The notes under the pieces are model-generated. The model saw only the letters and a program-made list of their open reading frames with translations, did no database searches and was not told where the DNA came from. Shown one piece after another: positions 44,061-52,285 of a stretch of DNA of 64,000 bases. Position numbers and translations under genes: made by a program. Position 1 is the stretch's first letter. Each line of letters opens with the position of its first letter. This DNA comes from Bin87 sp965221295. Lineage in GTDB: Bacteria > Chloroflexota > Dehalococcoidia > Lucifugimonadales > UBA3495. The stretch lies in assembly GCA_965221295.1 (NCBI GenBank), contig OZ244879.1, positions 1-64,000 on the forward strand, given 5' to 3'.

Positions 44061-46997
44061 TCAGGCTATGGTCTCAGCTTCGCGCGCCTGTTGCTCGGCT
44101 TCGCTGCACCGATGGTCCGCCAGGCGCAGCAGGGATTCCAGCCAGGCCAATCCCCACCAACCGTAGCGTCGGGTCAGCTGCCAGAATCGCTCCGATACGC
44201 CGCTGTCCAGCCGTTCCAGCTTGGTGTCAGGGCTGGCCGACATGTGGTGGCTTTCCAGGGTGAACTCCACCGGAGTATCGTCGGCGATGTCCCTAGCCGG
44301 GGCGAAGGGCCGGCAGTACCCGTGATGGCTGGCCACCAGGTGCAATACCAAGTCCGGGTCGTGGGCAGAGTCCAGCAATTCGCCGGCGCTCTCGATCAGC
44401 CGCACCGACACCAATTCGTGGCGGGCGCCGCCCTTCAAATGGTGGTAGTTGGCAGACTTGGCCAGCAGCTGCGACGACATGGCGGCCATCCATTCATTTC
44501 CGCCGTGCAGCATGGTTTGGAAGTGCGAATCGGCTTTCCCCACGTCGTGTAGTCGGGCCGCCAGAGCCAGGTCGTTGACCAGCTCCGCCGGCAATCCGGC
44601 GCCCTGGCCAATGCGCCTGGCCCACCTTTCGACCCCGCAGAGGTGATCGTCAAGGGCAACGCGCACGGTGGCCGAGTATGAATCATCCTCGCTGGTGAGC
44701 GTGGACGACGCGGCAACGTACTCCTTCACTCTACTGGTTCCGTGGAGGACTAAGCCCCTCCCCGGATGGGGCGACAACTTGCGTGATCGGGGATGGCGCG
44801 CCAGGTGACGAGCGGCGTCTTGGAGCCATTTCCATTGGACGGGCGGGCCCACTTCCTGTAGTTCTTCCGCCAGGTCGAACAGAGCCTCGGTTAGTTCCGC
44901 CTCGTCAATCTCCTCTTCCGAATCTTCAGTCCAATCAGCCCACGCCATGAAACGACTTCGGGCCGAGCAATCAGGCCATGAGCGGACCAGTTCGGGGTGG
45001 ATCCGGACGACGACTTTGGCCCGGGACTGTAGATGGGCGCGGTCTCCCAGGTCGATTACTCGATTCCCTCCTGGGTCAGTAGGAATGTGCCCGAACGTCT
45101 CCCAGCCCTCCGACGCTGCGGGAATCACGACCGTATCGCCAGGGCGCGGGCGTGAGACGGCCGATGTTGATCGGCTCTCTTCAGGGCCACGCCAGAGGAG
45201 AACCCGGCGCTCCCATTGGCGTTGGCTCCGCTGGAAATCGTCGCCGGACGCCGGCCCGCCTTCCAAATCGCTGTCGTCGTTCTGCCCGCTTTCGCCGGAC
45301 AGCCAGCGGCGCAGCGTGTGAAGAGGCACGGATATACACTCGGCGGATGTTGGAGGACAGAGACTCACCGCTTCGATTGCCCGGTCGCCGTCGCCCTCCA
45401 AATCCGACGGCGACAGATCGGACCGCCAGCAGACCTGCGCCTCCGGCGAACCCCGGCGCGGCCCGTGCAGGAATATCGCAACATCAGGGTCCGGCGCGGG
45501 CGCCGGCGAGGTCTGGGCCCAGGCGTCCACGTGAGCGGGCAACATCACCGGGGCGTCCGGCGCCTTTTGCAACAACGGCTCCATTCCCGCGGCGCTGGGA
45601 AGGATGGAATCCATCGCGGAAAATCCAAAGTCAATTTCGTCTTTTTCAGCCCGCTCCTTGAGCCATTGCCAGGTCTTGGCCAGCGTGGCGCCGTAAACGG
45701 GATCTGCCGCCGACCTGCTGTTGGGATTGGTTTGGTCAGCCCGAACCACGACGGTCGCCCCGGCTTGGATGGGGCGACCTCCCCGGTTCAGGCGCCCAAA
45801 TCGCTGTCGCAGGGCGTCGAGGCTGGCGCACTCGGCGACCAGGCCGTCGAAGTCCAGGTCGGCCCCCACCTCCAGGGTCTGGGTGGCGACAATGTACCGA
45901 GTTCGTTCTTCCCGGTCTGCTCCGGTCTTGAGGGATCCCAAGTCGCGGGTCACATCGTCCCGGTCCAGAGGCCGCATTCGTCCGGTAAGCAGGGTGGCGT
46001 CCAGGTCGCGCTCGGACAGCAGCCTATGGACTTCCCGCGCCGTGGCGACGCGGTTAACGATCACGCCGATGGCTTGGTGTTCTGCGTTGACCAGCTTTTC
46101 CGCTTCGCCGGCGATGCGTTCAGCCAGGCGGTCCAGGGCGTGTTCCCCACGGGCGTTGCGGGCTACCACCAATTTGGCTGGCTTGGCGGCCTTGACGCGC
46201 GCGCCCAGCGTTGGGTGATTTCGATCCGCGTCATCGGCGACGAAGATTTCATCCTGCGCGATGTCCTGGGCAGGCGTGGCCGAAATCAACGTCAATTGAA
46301 AAGGCGATACTCCAGCGCCGCCAGATTGCGAAGTCCACTGCCGGAAGCGCCGCACCGAAGAAACCGTTTGCCGGAATGGGTTGGCGCAGTGAGCCTCGTC
46401 CAGCAGGATGAGGCAGTCGTTGGCGGCCAGCCCGGCGTGGATGGGGCGCATCCCGGCGCTGGACCCGTAACCCCGAAAGAGGAGACGGGAACCGAACTGG
46501 TCCACGGTGGTTACCACCACGGTGGCCTGCAGCGGCGACCGCGCCCAGGCGTCATCGCGGTACATCCCGCCGCGGAGCTGGAAGCAGGCCAGGGGATCCG
46601 CGTCGGGTGCGTCCTCGCCAGACAGGCTGCGAAGCCGGTCAGCCACCGCGTTGACGATGCCTCCGTCATTGGCGTCGCGCAGTTTGGTCGCCAAATCGCT
46701 TGCCCGCTCGAAGGTGGCGTCCACGATCACCCGCCGGTCCACAACGAAGAATACGCGGCGGGGAGCCGTGCGGCGCTCGGTTTGGATCTCCGATTGACAC
46801 GCCAAGGCAAAGATCGCAATGTCAATGCAGGCGGTCTTGCCCCCGGCTGTGGGCAGAGCCAGCGCCTCGGGCCAGCAGGGTTCCCCCGGCTGAGCCGAGG
46901 CAACCCGATGCGCCAGACGCGCCTGCCACGGAAAGGGTTTGTAGCCGTAAATCGCGTTGAAGAACTCCCCAAAGTGGTCCGGCGCCAATGCGTTCAT
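44061..46997 (-). CDS. cas3: Cas3 helicase-nuclease, helicase first and HD domain last
   Basis: The 978-residue protein has Walker A in LALPTAGGKTACIDIA (residues 49-55), the DEAH box ILLDEAHCANPF, LTLISATPA, and motif VI region LDALRQRFGRLNRGG. A C-terminal HD nuclease domain with ARLHDVGKADSHFQ lies near residue 815. The helicase-then-HD order is the arrangement seen in type I-G. Cas3 unwinds and degrades target DNA after Cascade binding. The start at 46997 overlaps the csb2 stop (ATGA), showing translational coupling; an ATG 21 bases earlier is possible. Confidence 0.95.
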   Translation of the reverse strand: MNALAPDHFGEFFNAIYGYKPFPWQARLAHRVASAQPGEPCWPEALALPTAGGKTACIDIAIFALACQSEIQTERRTAPRRVFFVVDRRVIVDATFERASDLATKLRDANDGGIVNAVADRLRSLSGEDAPDADPLACFQLRGGMYRDDAWARSPLQATVVVTTVDQFGSRLLFRGYGSSAGMRPIHAGLAANDCLILLDEAHCANPFRQTVSSVRRFRQWTSQSGGAGVSPFQLTLISATPAQDIAQDEIFVADDADRNHPTLGARVKAAKPAKLVVARNARGEHALDRLAERIAGEAEKLVNAEHQAIGVIVNRVATAREVHRLLSERDLDATLLTGRMRPLDRDDVTRDLGSLKTGADREERTRYIVATQTLEVGADLDFDGLVAECASLDALRQRFGRLNRGGRPIQAGATVVVRADQTNPNSRSAADPVYGATLAKTWQWLKERAEKDEIDFGFSAMDSILPSAAGMEPLLQKAPDAPVMLPAHVDAWAQTSPAPAPDPDVAIFLHGPRRGSPEAQVCWRSDLSPSDLEGDGDRAIEAVSLCPPTSAECISVPLHTLRRWLSGESGQNDDSDLEGGPASGDDFQRSQRQWERRVLLWRGPEESRSTSAVSRPRPGDTVVIPAASEGWETFGHIPTDPGGNRVIDLGDRAHLQSRAKVVVRIHPELVRSWPDCSARSRFMAWADWTEDSEEEIDEAELTEALFDLAEELQEVGPPVQWKWLQDAARHLARHPRSRKLSPHPGRGLVLHGTSRVKEYVAASSTLTSEDDSYSATVRVALDDHLCGVERWARRIGQGAGLPAELVNDLALAARLHDVGKADSHFQTMLHGGNEWMAAMSSQLLAKSANYHHLKGGARHELVSVRLIESAGELLDSAHDPDLVLHLVASHHGYCRPFAPARDIADDTPVEFTLESHHMSASPDTKLERLDSGVSERFWQLTRRYGWWGLAWLESLLRLADHRCSEAEQQAREAETIA

Positions 46998-48457
46998 GGC
47001 AGTTCGTCTCCTTCCCATCTCACCGGGCGACAGAAGCCATATCCTCGATACCGACCGGCGCCCAGGATCACCGGGCCGCGGATCGGCTCGCCGAACGTGA
47101 CTACAGCGTGGAGATGACGGGCGCGGCTCTCGCCGGTCTTGCGCCGAATCGCGGGAAACCCGCTGCTGTGAGGGACTCCAACGTGGAGGCTGACCTGGCT
47201 GAGAACTACGTCAGTGGGCCGGGGCAGACCAATTCTCTCGCAGGCGTCGGCCACCATCCGCTCCGTTTGCGCTTCTTTGTCTCGCCCCTTTGGGTGGCGG
47301 TCGAAGACTATGGGCGTAACAGTGGACCATCGGCGAGCCGGCCTGGTCCAGGTCGCTGAACGCAGGCTAGTGGGAGGAGAATCTCTGCCCTCCATTTCCA
47401 GCGTCCATTCCAGGCGGGCTCCGTCGTAAAGGCGCACACGGCGGGGTGAGCCGTCCTCGTCGAATCCCAGGACCGGGCCGAGACAACGGCGCTGTTCCGT
47501 CGGGCCTACGTGGCCTGGCAGGGCCAGGGCGAGCCCCATGAGGTGACCGTCGGCGTGTTCTCGGCCCACGAAGGGAAGCGGCAGAAAAGCGATGTGCGGT
47601 TCCTGGGATGGCCCTCCGTCGGCGACATGTCCACTGACCCACTCTGGGACGGGATCGGGGCATCCCCTGATCACCGCGTTGCGTAGATTGCTGGCCAGCA
47701 TGAGCGCGCTTTCCAAGCCCATCCTTCCGCCTGCCACATGGCGCAGCGTCAGCAGTTGGTCATGGAATACGCTGCCAGGCGTCGCGGATTCGGTCACACC
47801 CCGCGGACGGGCGTACCCGACCCACCGTGAACGTTCCGGCCGGCGTCCATTTGAGTACTGGGTTTTCAGGTGGTCCGACCGGCCCGGGCCAGGCGTCCGT
47901 AGCATGTGCTGAGCTACGCCCTCTGTGGGAATCCAGTTGGGCTCGGGATGATCATCTACGACCCATGCCTGGACCAGCGACGCGGAATGCCCAATCCTGA
48001 TGACTTTGCCGCACAGAGACTCCAGCCCGGCCCTCACTTCTGGTGGCGGGTCTTCGGGCCACAGCAGGTACACCTGGGGATCATTGGGAACGCTCGCCGG
48101 GAAGTGGCGGGGCTGGCGGGAGCGGTGTTCCGGCAACAGCGTCATTCCGGCCTTTAGCTGTTTCGGGGATGGCGTTCTCCCAGCGCCAACGCTGGGAGTC
48201 GTCGCGTCATTTACCGGTACATAAACGGTGGGCGCGTCGCGCGCCGCGCTGTCGCTGGCAAAAATGCCGGGCGGTTCCTGCCGTTCCAACCAGAGCAGCG
48301 CCGCCCGCTCCCGATCATCGCCGTCAGTTTCATAGTAGGCGGCGGCCAGTGCCATGAACACCCGATCCGGGTGAGGTGGCCACTCGGCCCGCTCCCGGTC
48401 GGCTGTGTTCGTAGCCATCGACCAACCCATGAGGTAGCGAATGGCGATGGCGGTCAT
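46994..48457 (-). CDS. csb2: Csb2 (GSU0054 family), Cas5-Cas6 subunit of type I-G
   Basis: The 487-residue protein begins TAIAIRYLMGWSMATNTADR and has EWPPHPDRVFMALAAAYYET, the usual Csb2 N-terminus. Near the end come GLPRPTDVVLSQVSLHVGVP and a Gly-rich GAGRYRGYGFCRP typical of the Cas6-type RAMP fold. In type I-G this fusion both caps the crRNA 5' handle and cuts the precursor. It ends inside the cas3 start and begins 2 bases from the csb1 stop, so the three are tightly coupled. Confidence 0.9.
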   Translation of the reverse strand: MTAIAIRYLMGWSMATNTADRERAEWPPHPDRVFMALAAAYYETDGDDRERAALLWLERQEPPGIFASDSAARDAPTVYVPVNDATTPSVGAGRTPSPKQLKAGMTLLPEHRSRQPRHFPASVPNDPQVYLLWPEDPPPEVRAGLESLCGKVIRIGHSASLVQAWVVDDHPEPNWIPTEGVAQHMLRTPGPGRSDHLKTQYSNGRRPERSRWVGYARPRGVTESATPGSVFHDQLLTLRHVAGGRMGLESALMLASNLRNAVIRGCPDPVPEWVSGHVADGGPSQEPHIAFLPLPFVGREHADGHLMGLALALPGHVGPTEQRRCLGPVLGFDEDGSPRRVRLYDGARLEWTLEMEGRDSPPTSLRSATWTRPARRWSTVTPIVFDRHPKGRDKEAQTERMVADACERIGLPRPTDVVLSQVSLHVGVPHSSGFPAIRRKTGESRARHLHAVVTFGEPIRGPVILGAGRYRGYGFCRPVRWEGDELP

Positions 48458-48459
48458 GG

Positions 48460-49653
48460 CTATTCTTCCTCCCCATCGCCGCTAGTCTCAGCGGCCCGCA
48501 ATTGACTCTGGCGTACCAACTCCAGTAGCTGGGGTGAAGGCTTCAGCAGCAACTCCTGATCCAGCCAAGGCAATCCCGCGTCCTTGGCCTCCTGAACCGC
48601 CCGCTGGTACACTTGGCGGGCCTGATCTGTTGGGAGTGAGAATTGCTTCGGATCCTCTCCGGGCGCATCCAACAGTTCCCACACTACGGGAGTGGTGGCA
48701 ACCAGGAGGCATCGGGAGCGCAGGTCGGCGCCCTGCTCCCTCACCAGGGCGGCGGCGAAGAGTCCCAGGGCGGCCAGAGCCACGCGGGCCGCCAGGTCGA
48801 CTTGCGGGTCAGAGGGCGCATCGATCGAGGGGAAGCGCAGCCGGCGCAGGGCGGGCAGGGAAAGGACCGTGGTTTGCATCGCCTTGCTGATGGTGAAGCC
48901 CCCATCCGATATTGAAGGTGGGATGTTGCCGTGGTTGACTTCGGAAGGCCGAATCCCTCGGCTGTTTCGTTCTCCGGCTTCGGACTGTTCGAACGTCCAT
49001 CCCCCGTCTTCGGTTCGGTATACTGTACCGGCGTTTCTCAATATCTGCGCCGGATCCATGCGGCTGCTGGTCTTTTTCCCCTGCGTCGCGTGGAGACCGG
49101 TCATCTCCGACACCATGCACCGCTGGAACTTGACGCCCAAACCGCCCCGAGGCCCCGTGGAATCCCACATTCCGAATACCAAGGCCGTGGGGCACAGTTC
49201 GAACAACGCCGTTGCGTTGGCCAGGCTCAGGGTATCGAGCCGTTTGCCGGTGGCAGATTGTCGGAACATCACGCCGTCCAGTTGGCTGTCGCGAAGGAGG
49301 GCGTCGGCGATTCGGTGGGGCGCTTCCAGGCTGGTGACGCGGAAGGGCTGGGGAAGGCCCGCGCCGGTAAAGTCCGTGGTGATTACGGGCAGCGTCGCCC
49401 GCCCGGATTGCCATTCTTCAAGCAACGCCAGTTCCATGCGATTTGCCTGGGACTGTACCGAGTCCAACAAAACGCAGGGAATTTCTTCACCTGCCATGAT
49501 TCGCTGCTCCGTGGCGTAGGAACCGCCTTCGTAGGTTGGCGGGAATACCTTGTCCCCGGGGCCGCCAGCCGGCTGGTACGCGGTAACGCAACGAAAGGCT
49601 GCCGCGTTGCCGGCCAAAGCGTCCCTGATGTGGTTCAAATCTAAATTGTCCAT
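48460..49653 (-). CDS. csb1: Csb1 (GSU0053 family), Cas7 backbone subunit of type I-G
   Basis: The 397-residue protein has the Csb1 marks: VFPPTYEGGSYATEQRIM, LLDSVQSQANRMELALLEEW, TAVFGMWDST-like sequence (here ALVFGMWDSTGPRGGLGVKF) and a conserved IRPSEVNHGNIPP. Csb1 polymerises along the crRNA in the interference complex. It is the first gene of the cas operon; an AAGGAG lies about 9 bases before its ATG. Expression of the whole locus therefore depends on the 49654-50300 region upstream. Confidence 0.93.
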   Translation of the reverse strand: MDNLDLNHIRDALAGNAAAFRCVTAYQPAGGPGDKVFPPTYEGGSYATEQRIMAGEEIPCVLLDSVQSQANRMELALLEEWQSGRATLPVITTDFTGAGLPQPFRVTSLEAPHRIADALLRDSQLDGVMFRQSATGKRLDTLSLANATALFELCPTALVFGMWDSTGPRGGLGVKFQRCMVSEMTGLHATQGKKTSSRMDPAQILRNAGTVYRTEDGGWTFEQSEAGERNSRGIRPSEVNHGNIPPSISDGGFTISKAMQTTVLSLPALRRLRFPSIDAPSDPQVDLAARVALAALGLFAAALVREQGADLRSRCLLVATTPVVWELLDAPGEDPKQFSLPTDQARQVYQRAVQEAKDAGLPWLDQELLLKPSPQLLELVRQSQLRAAETSGDGEEE

Positions 49654-49698
49654 GGGCAGAATCTCCTTTGCCGTCAGTTGGCCGAATCGTGGCGTTTA

Positions 49699-49815
49699 CT
49701 GGGAGAGGCGAGAGCGCTACGATGAGGCGCGGTTCGCGCGGGAAACCCGGATCAACAAGTGCTAGTTTAAGAAGGAGAGGCGAGTGTGGTACGGAGACGC
49801 GCGGTTCGCCTCGCC
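49699..49815. repeat. Two diverged direct repeats in the cas promoter region
   Basis: GGAGAGGCGAGAGCGCTACG with GCGCGGTTCGCGCGGG (49699-49745) is echoed by GGAGAGGCGAGTGTGGTACG with GCGCGGTTCGCCTCG (49775-49815). The copies are about 76 bases apart and lie 50-160 bases upstream of csb1. They could be operator sites for the operon. Nothing else but the solitary repeat is seen in 49654-50315. Confidence 0.6.
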
Positions 49816-50046
49816 TCAACGCGCAGAATCTGTATGTACCCAGCGAGCATGTCGGTATCCGAGCACGATATTTCTCCCGTCATCGCCGCGCGGATTAGTA
49901 TCTGGTCAACCGGGTGGTCCTTGGAGGGCGCACCATTGCGATGTTGCATTTCGGCACCTCGTGATGTACGATTATTCCTATCAAGTTAGCGCATCCCAAT
50001 GTTCCTGTCAACCGAATCCCCGGTCAAAGCCATGATCAGGGCCCAA

Positions 50047-50076
50047 TTGAAGAATAGGAACAATCGTGCGGGTAAT
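50047..50076 (+). promoter_or_regulatory. Weak promoter-like pair ahead of the solitary CRISPR repeat
   Basis: TTGAAG at 50047-50052 and GGTAAT at 50071-50076 are 18 bases apart on the plus strand in a locally AT-rich patch. A transcript would start near 50083, just before the repeat-like sequence at 50090. The match to consensus is only partial. Confidence 0.35.
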
Positions 50077-50089
50077 TTTCCGTCTGGCC

Positions 50090-50125
50090 AATTCCACCGC
50101 TGGAAGGCGGTGGCCCCATTGCATT
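50090..50125 (+). repeat. Solitary degenerate CRISPR repeat upstream of the cas operon
   Basis: Twenty-nine of 36 positions match the array repeat in its transcribed sense. The stem CCACCG/CGGTGG and the core CGGTGGCCCCATTG are intact, while the loop (CTGGAAGG for TCGAAAGG) and the last four bases differ. It lies on the plus strand, so in transcribed sense it is divergent from csb1, 437 bases from its ATG. No second repeat is found one unit away. Solitary repeats next to cas promoters are known elsewhere to make short guides that repress cas genes; whether this one does so is inference. Confidence 0.8.
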
Positions 50126-50315
50126 GCTCGGCCTGGTAAATCGCCCCAGGGATACCTCCACCCTAGTCGTTAGGAGCCAACTAGGTGTTTACCATGCCTC
50201 ATCTGACGTAAAGGCGATGTAGCTCCCGGCCACGAAAATACGAAGGCGCGCCATACACGGGCGACCTGGGATGCCACCGCACGGCTTGCGATGGCATCCC
50301 GTTAGGCAAAGAGGT

Positions 50316-50560
50316 CTACCGGCCTGCCCCCACCGGCTCGGCTTCCCGTTCCTGCTCCAGCGCCCACTGGAACAGGGACGCTGCGGCGGGTTCCGGCTTG
50401 CGGCTGCGCTTCCTGTGTGGCGTGGGTTCCTCAGCCAGGAACTCGGCCCAGGAGAACAGCGATTGCTGGTCTCCGGCGGCGTCCGGTTTGCCAAACCCGT
50501 TGGCTTCCACCGGGCGGGTCTGCCCGATGCGCCACGAGCGGCGGGATTCCTACGCTGCAA
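50316..50560 (-). pseudogene. C-terminal fragment of a SNF2-type helicase
   Basis: In one minus-strand frame the sequence reads SWRIGQTRPVEANGFGKPDA, then DQQSLFSWAEFLAEE and SLFQWALEQEREAEPVGAGR before a stop. The RIGQTRPV element is the motif VI tail of SNF2-family helicases, and the rest resembles the C-termini of helicases in mobile elements. Upstream helicase motifs are absent because the XRE gene occupies that place. It overlaps the last codons of that gene in another frame. It is probably a relic of a larger phage- or plasmid-like gene. Confidence 0.45.
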
Positions 50561-51473
50561 GCTTTTGGCCGACTATCTCACTTCCCGCCTCCGGCGCCTT
50601 CAGCATAGCCGCGCAGCCCCGGGAATCCACAACGGGGTTAACCGACACTCGGCCATGGCTGTCGTAGCCGGTGGTGTAGGCGTATTTCACCTCGGCTCCC
50701 CAGGGCGCCCGGCCACCCACTCGGATGCTTTCGCCGCCGGGCCCGCCTGCGCCGCGTATGACCACTCCGTTTCGCTCGCCCTTCTTCCACGCCAGCACCT
50801 TGAGTTCCACCGGAGTGACCAATTCGGAGGGCGACGGCGCGAACAATACCTCGTGAAGTCTTTGCAGCACGCGGCCCGACGGGGGCTTTTGGAGTCTCAT
50901 GATCTGTGACAGGTAGGATGCGGTGATCCCAGCACGCCGAGCCGCTTCGTTCTGGCTGATGCCGTGAGCGTCCATCCGGTCCCATAGGGCGCGAGTGTCT
51001 ATGGCTGGCCGCTGAGCCTTTTCGACCTTGGCCGGGGCTTGCAGCTCCTTTTCGACGCGGGCCTGGAGTCCGGGTCCCATCTGCTGGCGGCCCCGCGATA
51101 CCGTGCTCAGGTAACTGAGGCTTACGCCAACCCGGTCGGCCAACTGGTTCAGAGTCATGCCCATCTCACGGGCGCGCTCCCGGATGAAGGTGCTCCCGCC
51201 CTGAACGACTCCGCCCTGGCGGTAGACCAAGCCCTGCTCAGGGACTTCCCCAAGGACATCCATGGCCTTCCTACGCATCGCCTTGGACCAGGGCGTGCTC
51301 CCGTTCCCGATGCTCGACAGGTAGGAGGGCGAGACTTCCATGAGCGAGGCCAGTTGCTTCATGGTGAGGCCATGCTTGCGGGCGGCGGCGCGGAGGGCGG
51401 TTTCGGTCTTGCCTGTGAGCTGGAAGCTCTCGTTGGGTTCGCGGTTGGTGAGTTCGAGATTGACGGTGGTCAT
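50550..51473 (-). CDS. Regulator with three XRE-type helix-turn-helix units
   Basis: The 307-residue protein contains three separate Cro/C1-type helix-turn-helix units: HGLTMKQLASLMEVSPSYLS (residues 34-53), MGMTLNQLADRVGVSLSYLS (104-123) and HGISQNEAARRAGITASYLS (170-189). A C-terminal domain that I do not recognise follows, with RNGVVIRGAGGPGGESIRVG and an Asp/Gly-rich tail. The start ATG at 51473 follows GGAGG by 7 bases. It is transcribed toward the cas operon, 0.9 kb upstream of csb1, and could control either that operon or the adjacent element. An intrinsic terminator lies directly in front of its ribosome site. Confidence 0.82.
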   Translation of the reverse strand: MTTVNLELTNREPNESFQLTGKTETALRAAARKHGLTMKQLASLMEVSPSYLSSIGNGSTPWSKAMRRKAMDVLGEVPEQGLVYRQGGVVQGGSTFIRERAREMGMTLNQLADRVGVSLSYLSTVSRGRQQMGPGLQARVEKELQAPAKVEKAQRPAIDTRALWDRMDAHGISQNEAARRAGITASYLSQIMRLQKPPSGRVLQRLHEVLFAPSPSELVTPVELKVLAWKKGERNGVVIRGAGGPGGESIRVGGRAPWGAEVKYAYTTGYDSHGRVSVNPVVDSRGCAAMLKAPEAGSEIVGQKLAA

Positions 51474-51492
51474 GTCGTTTCCTCCAAAACGC

Positions 51493-51530
51493 AAAAAAGC
51501 GGGGCCGGCCCGTTACAGGCCGACCCCGCT
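51493..51530 (-). terminator. Intrinsic terminator just upstream of the XRE gene
   Basis: In the minus sense AGCGGGGTCGGCC pairs with GGCCGGCCCCGCT over 13 bp (one G-T pair) around a 7-base loop, followed by TTTTTT. Only 19 bases separate the T-run from the XRE start codon, and the XRE ribosome site is in between. It ends the small upstream gene and must be passed by any XRE transcript starting further upstream. Confidence 0.85.
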
Positions 51531-51654
51531 AAAATTCAGCTGGTTCTTCGGTTGTGAGTGGATTCAGTCGCCGTTCACGCCGTCGGAAGACCGTGAAGGA
51601 TGTCCGACGGGAGACGTGCGACGGCGCACGGCGGCGTTTCTATGGATCGGTCAT
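51529..51654 (-). pseudogene. Forty-one-codon gene interrupted by an amber codon
   Basis: A near-perfect ribosome site (AGGAGGT) lies 6 bases before an ATG at 51654. The frame reads MTDP, then TAG, then KRRRAPSHVSRRTSFTVFRR and RERRLNPLTTEEPAEF to a TAG at 51531-51529 that is built into the following terminator hairpin. Ribosome site, frame and terminator together look like a complete small gene for a very basic, nucleic-acid-binding-like peptide. The amber at codon 5 means it is either recently inactivated, a four-codon leader peptide, or read through. Confidence 0.5.
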
Positions 51655-51879
51655 GGGATTACCTCCTTTCGCTTCGTGGGCGTTTTGAATGATTTGAGTC
51701 CCGTCCGCGTGGCCAGCCGCAATGCCGCTCTATTGGATGGCGGCACAGCCATCACCAGTGGCAGATGACGACGATCAAGGATGACGACGGCGTTGGCGGC
51801 CTAGGCGCGGAACGGCATGGTGACCGGGAAGACGCACTCCGCCCCCGGTGGTAGGCCAAACGCGGAAGACGGTAGGGCA

Positions 51880-52285
51880 GAGGGAAGTGGGCGCAGTCGG
51901 CCCCTGAAGCACCGGAATTCAGGAGCTGGCCGCAGGCATGGAGAACTGACCGGACGCTTGGGCTGCTCCGGTCAAGGCTGGTATGGACGGACGGCACGTG
52001 CGAGACGCGCTCTGCCCAAGAGAGATGCCGTGCCCACTTCGATGCGAGTACCCGGAGGAGCAGCGCTCGACCCCGTGGACCGCTTCACGCGCAGGCTGAC
52101 GTTCGTCCCGCTGGGCCGGACTAGGAGAGAGCGGAGCTCGATCCCGGTTGTCCTGATCCCTGGGCGGCGACTGGGAGAGCAGGGCTCAATCCCAAGCCGC
52201 CGGTCCCGAATTCGTGGGACGGGGAATCCTCCAGATTTCTAGGCAGGAAACGCTGGAAAAAGCCAGAAACTGCATTGATTATCTG
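51880..52285. ncRNA. Candidate structured RNA or repeat unit, copy A
   Basis: Copy A shares with copy C the head CTGGCCGCAGGCATGG (51926-51941) and the tail CCTCCAG-TTTCTAGGC and CTGGAAAAAGCCAG (52228-52268). Head and tail starts are 302 bases apart here and 298 in copy C. Between them, a bulged hairpin of the type GGGAGAGCAGGGCTCAATCCC recurs three times (near 52052, 52121 and 52171). Islands of conservation at fixed spacing, pairing potential and lack of a frame favour RNA over protein. The plus strand is favoured by the tail hairpin but not proved. Confidence 0.55.
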
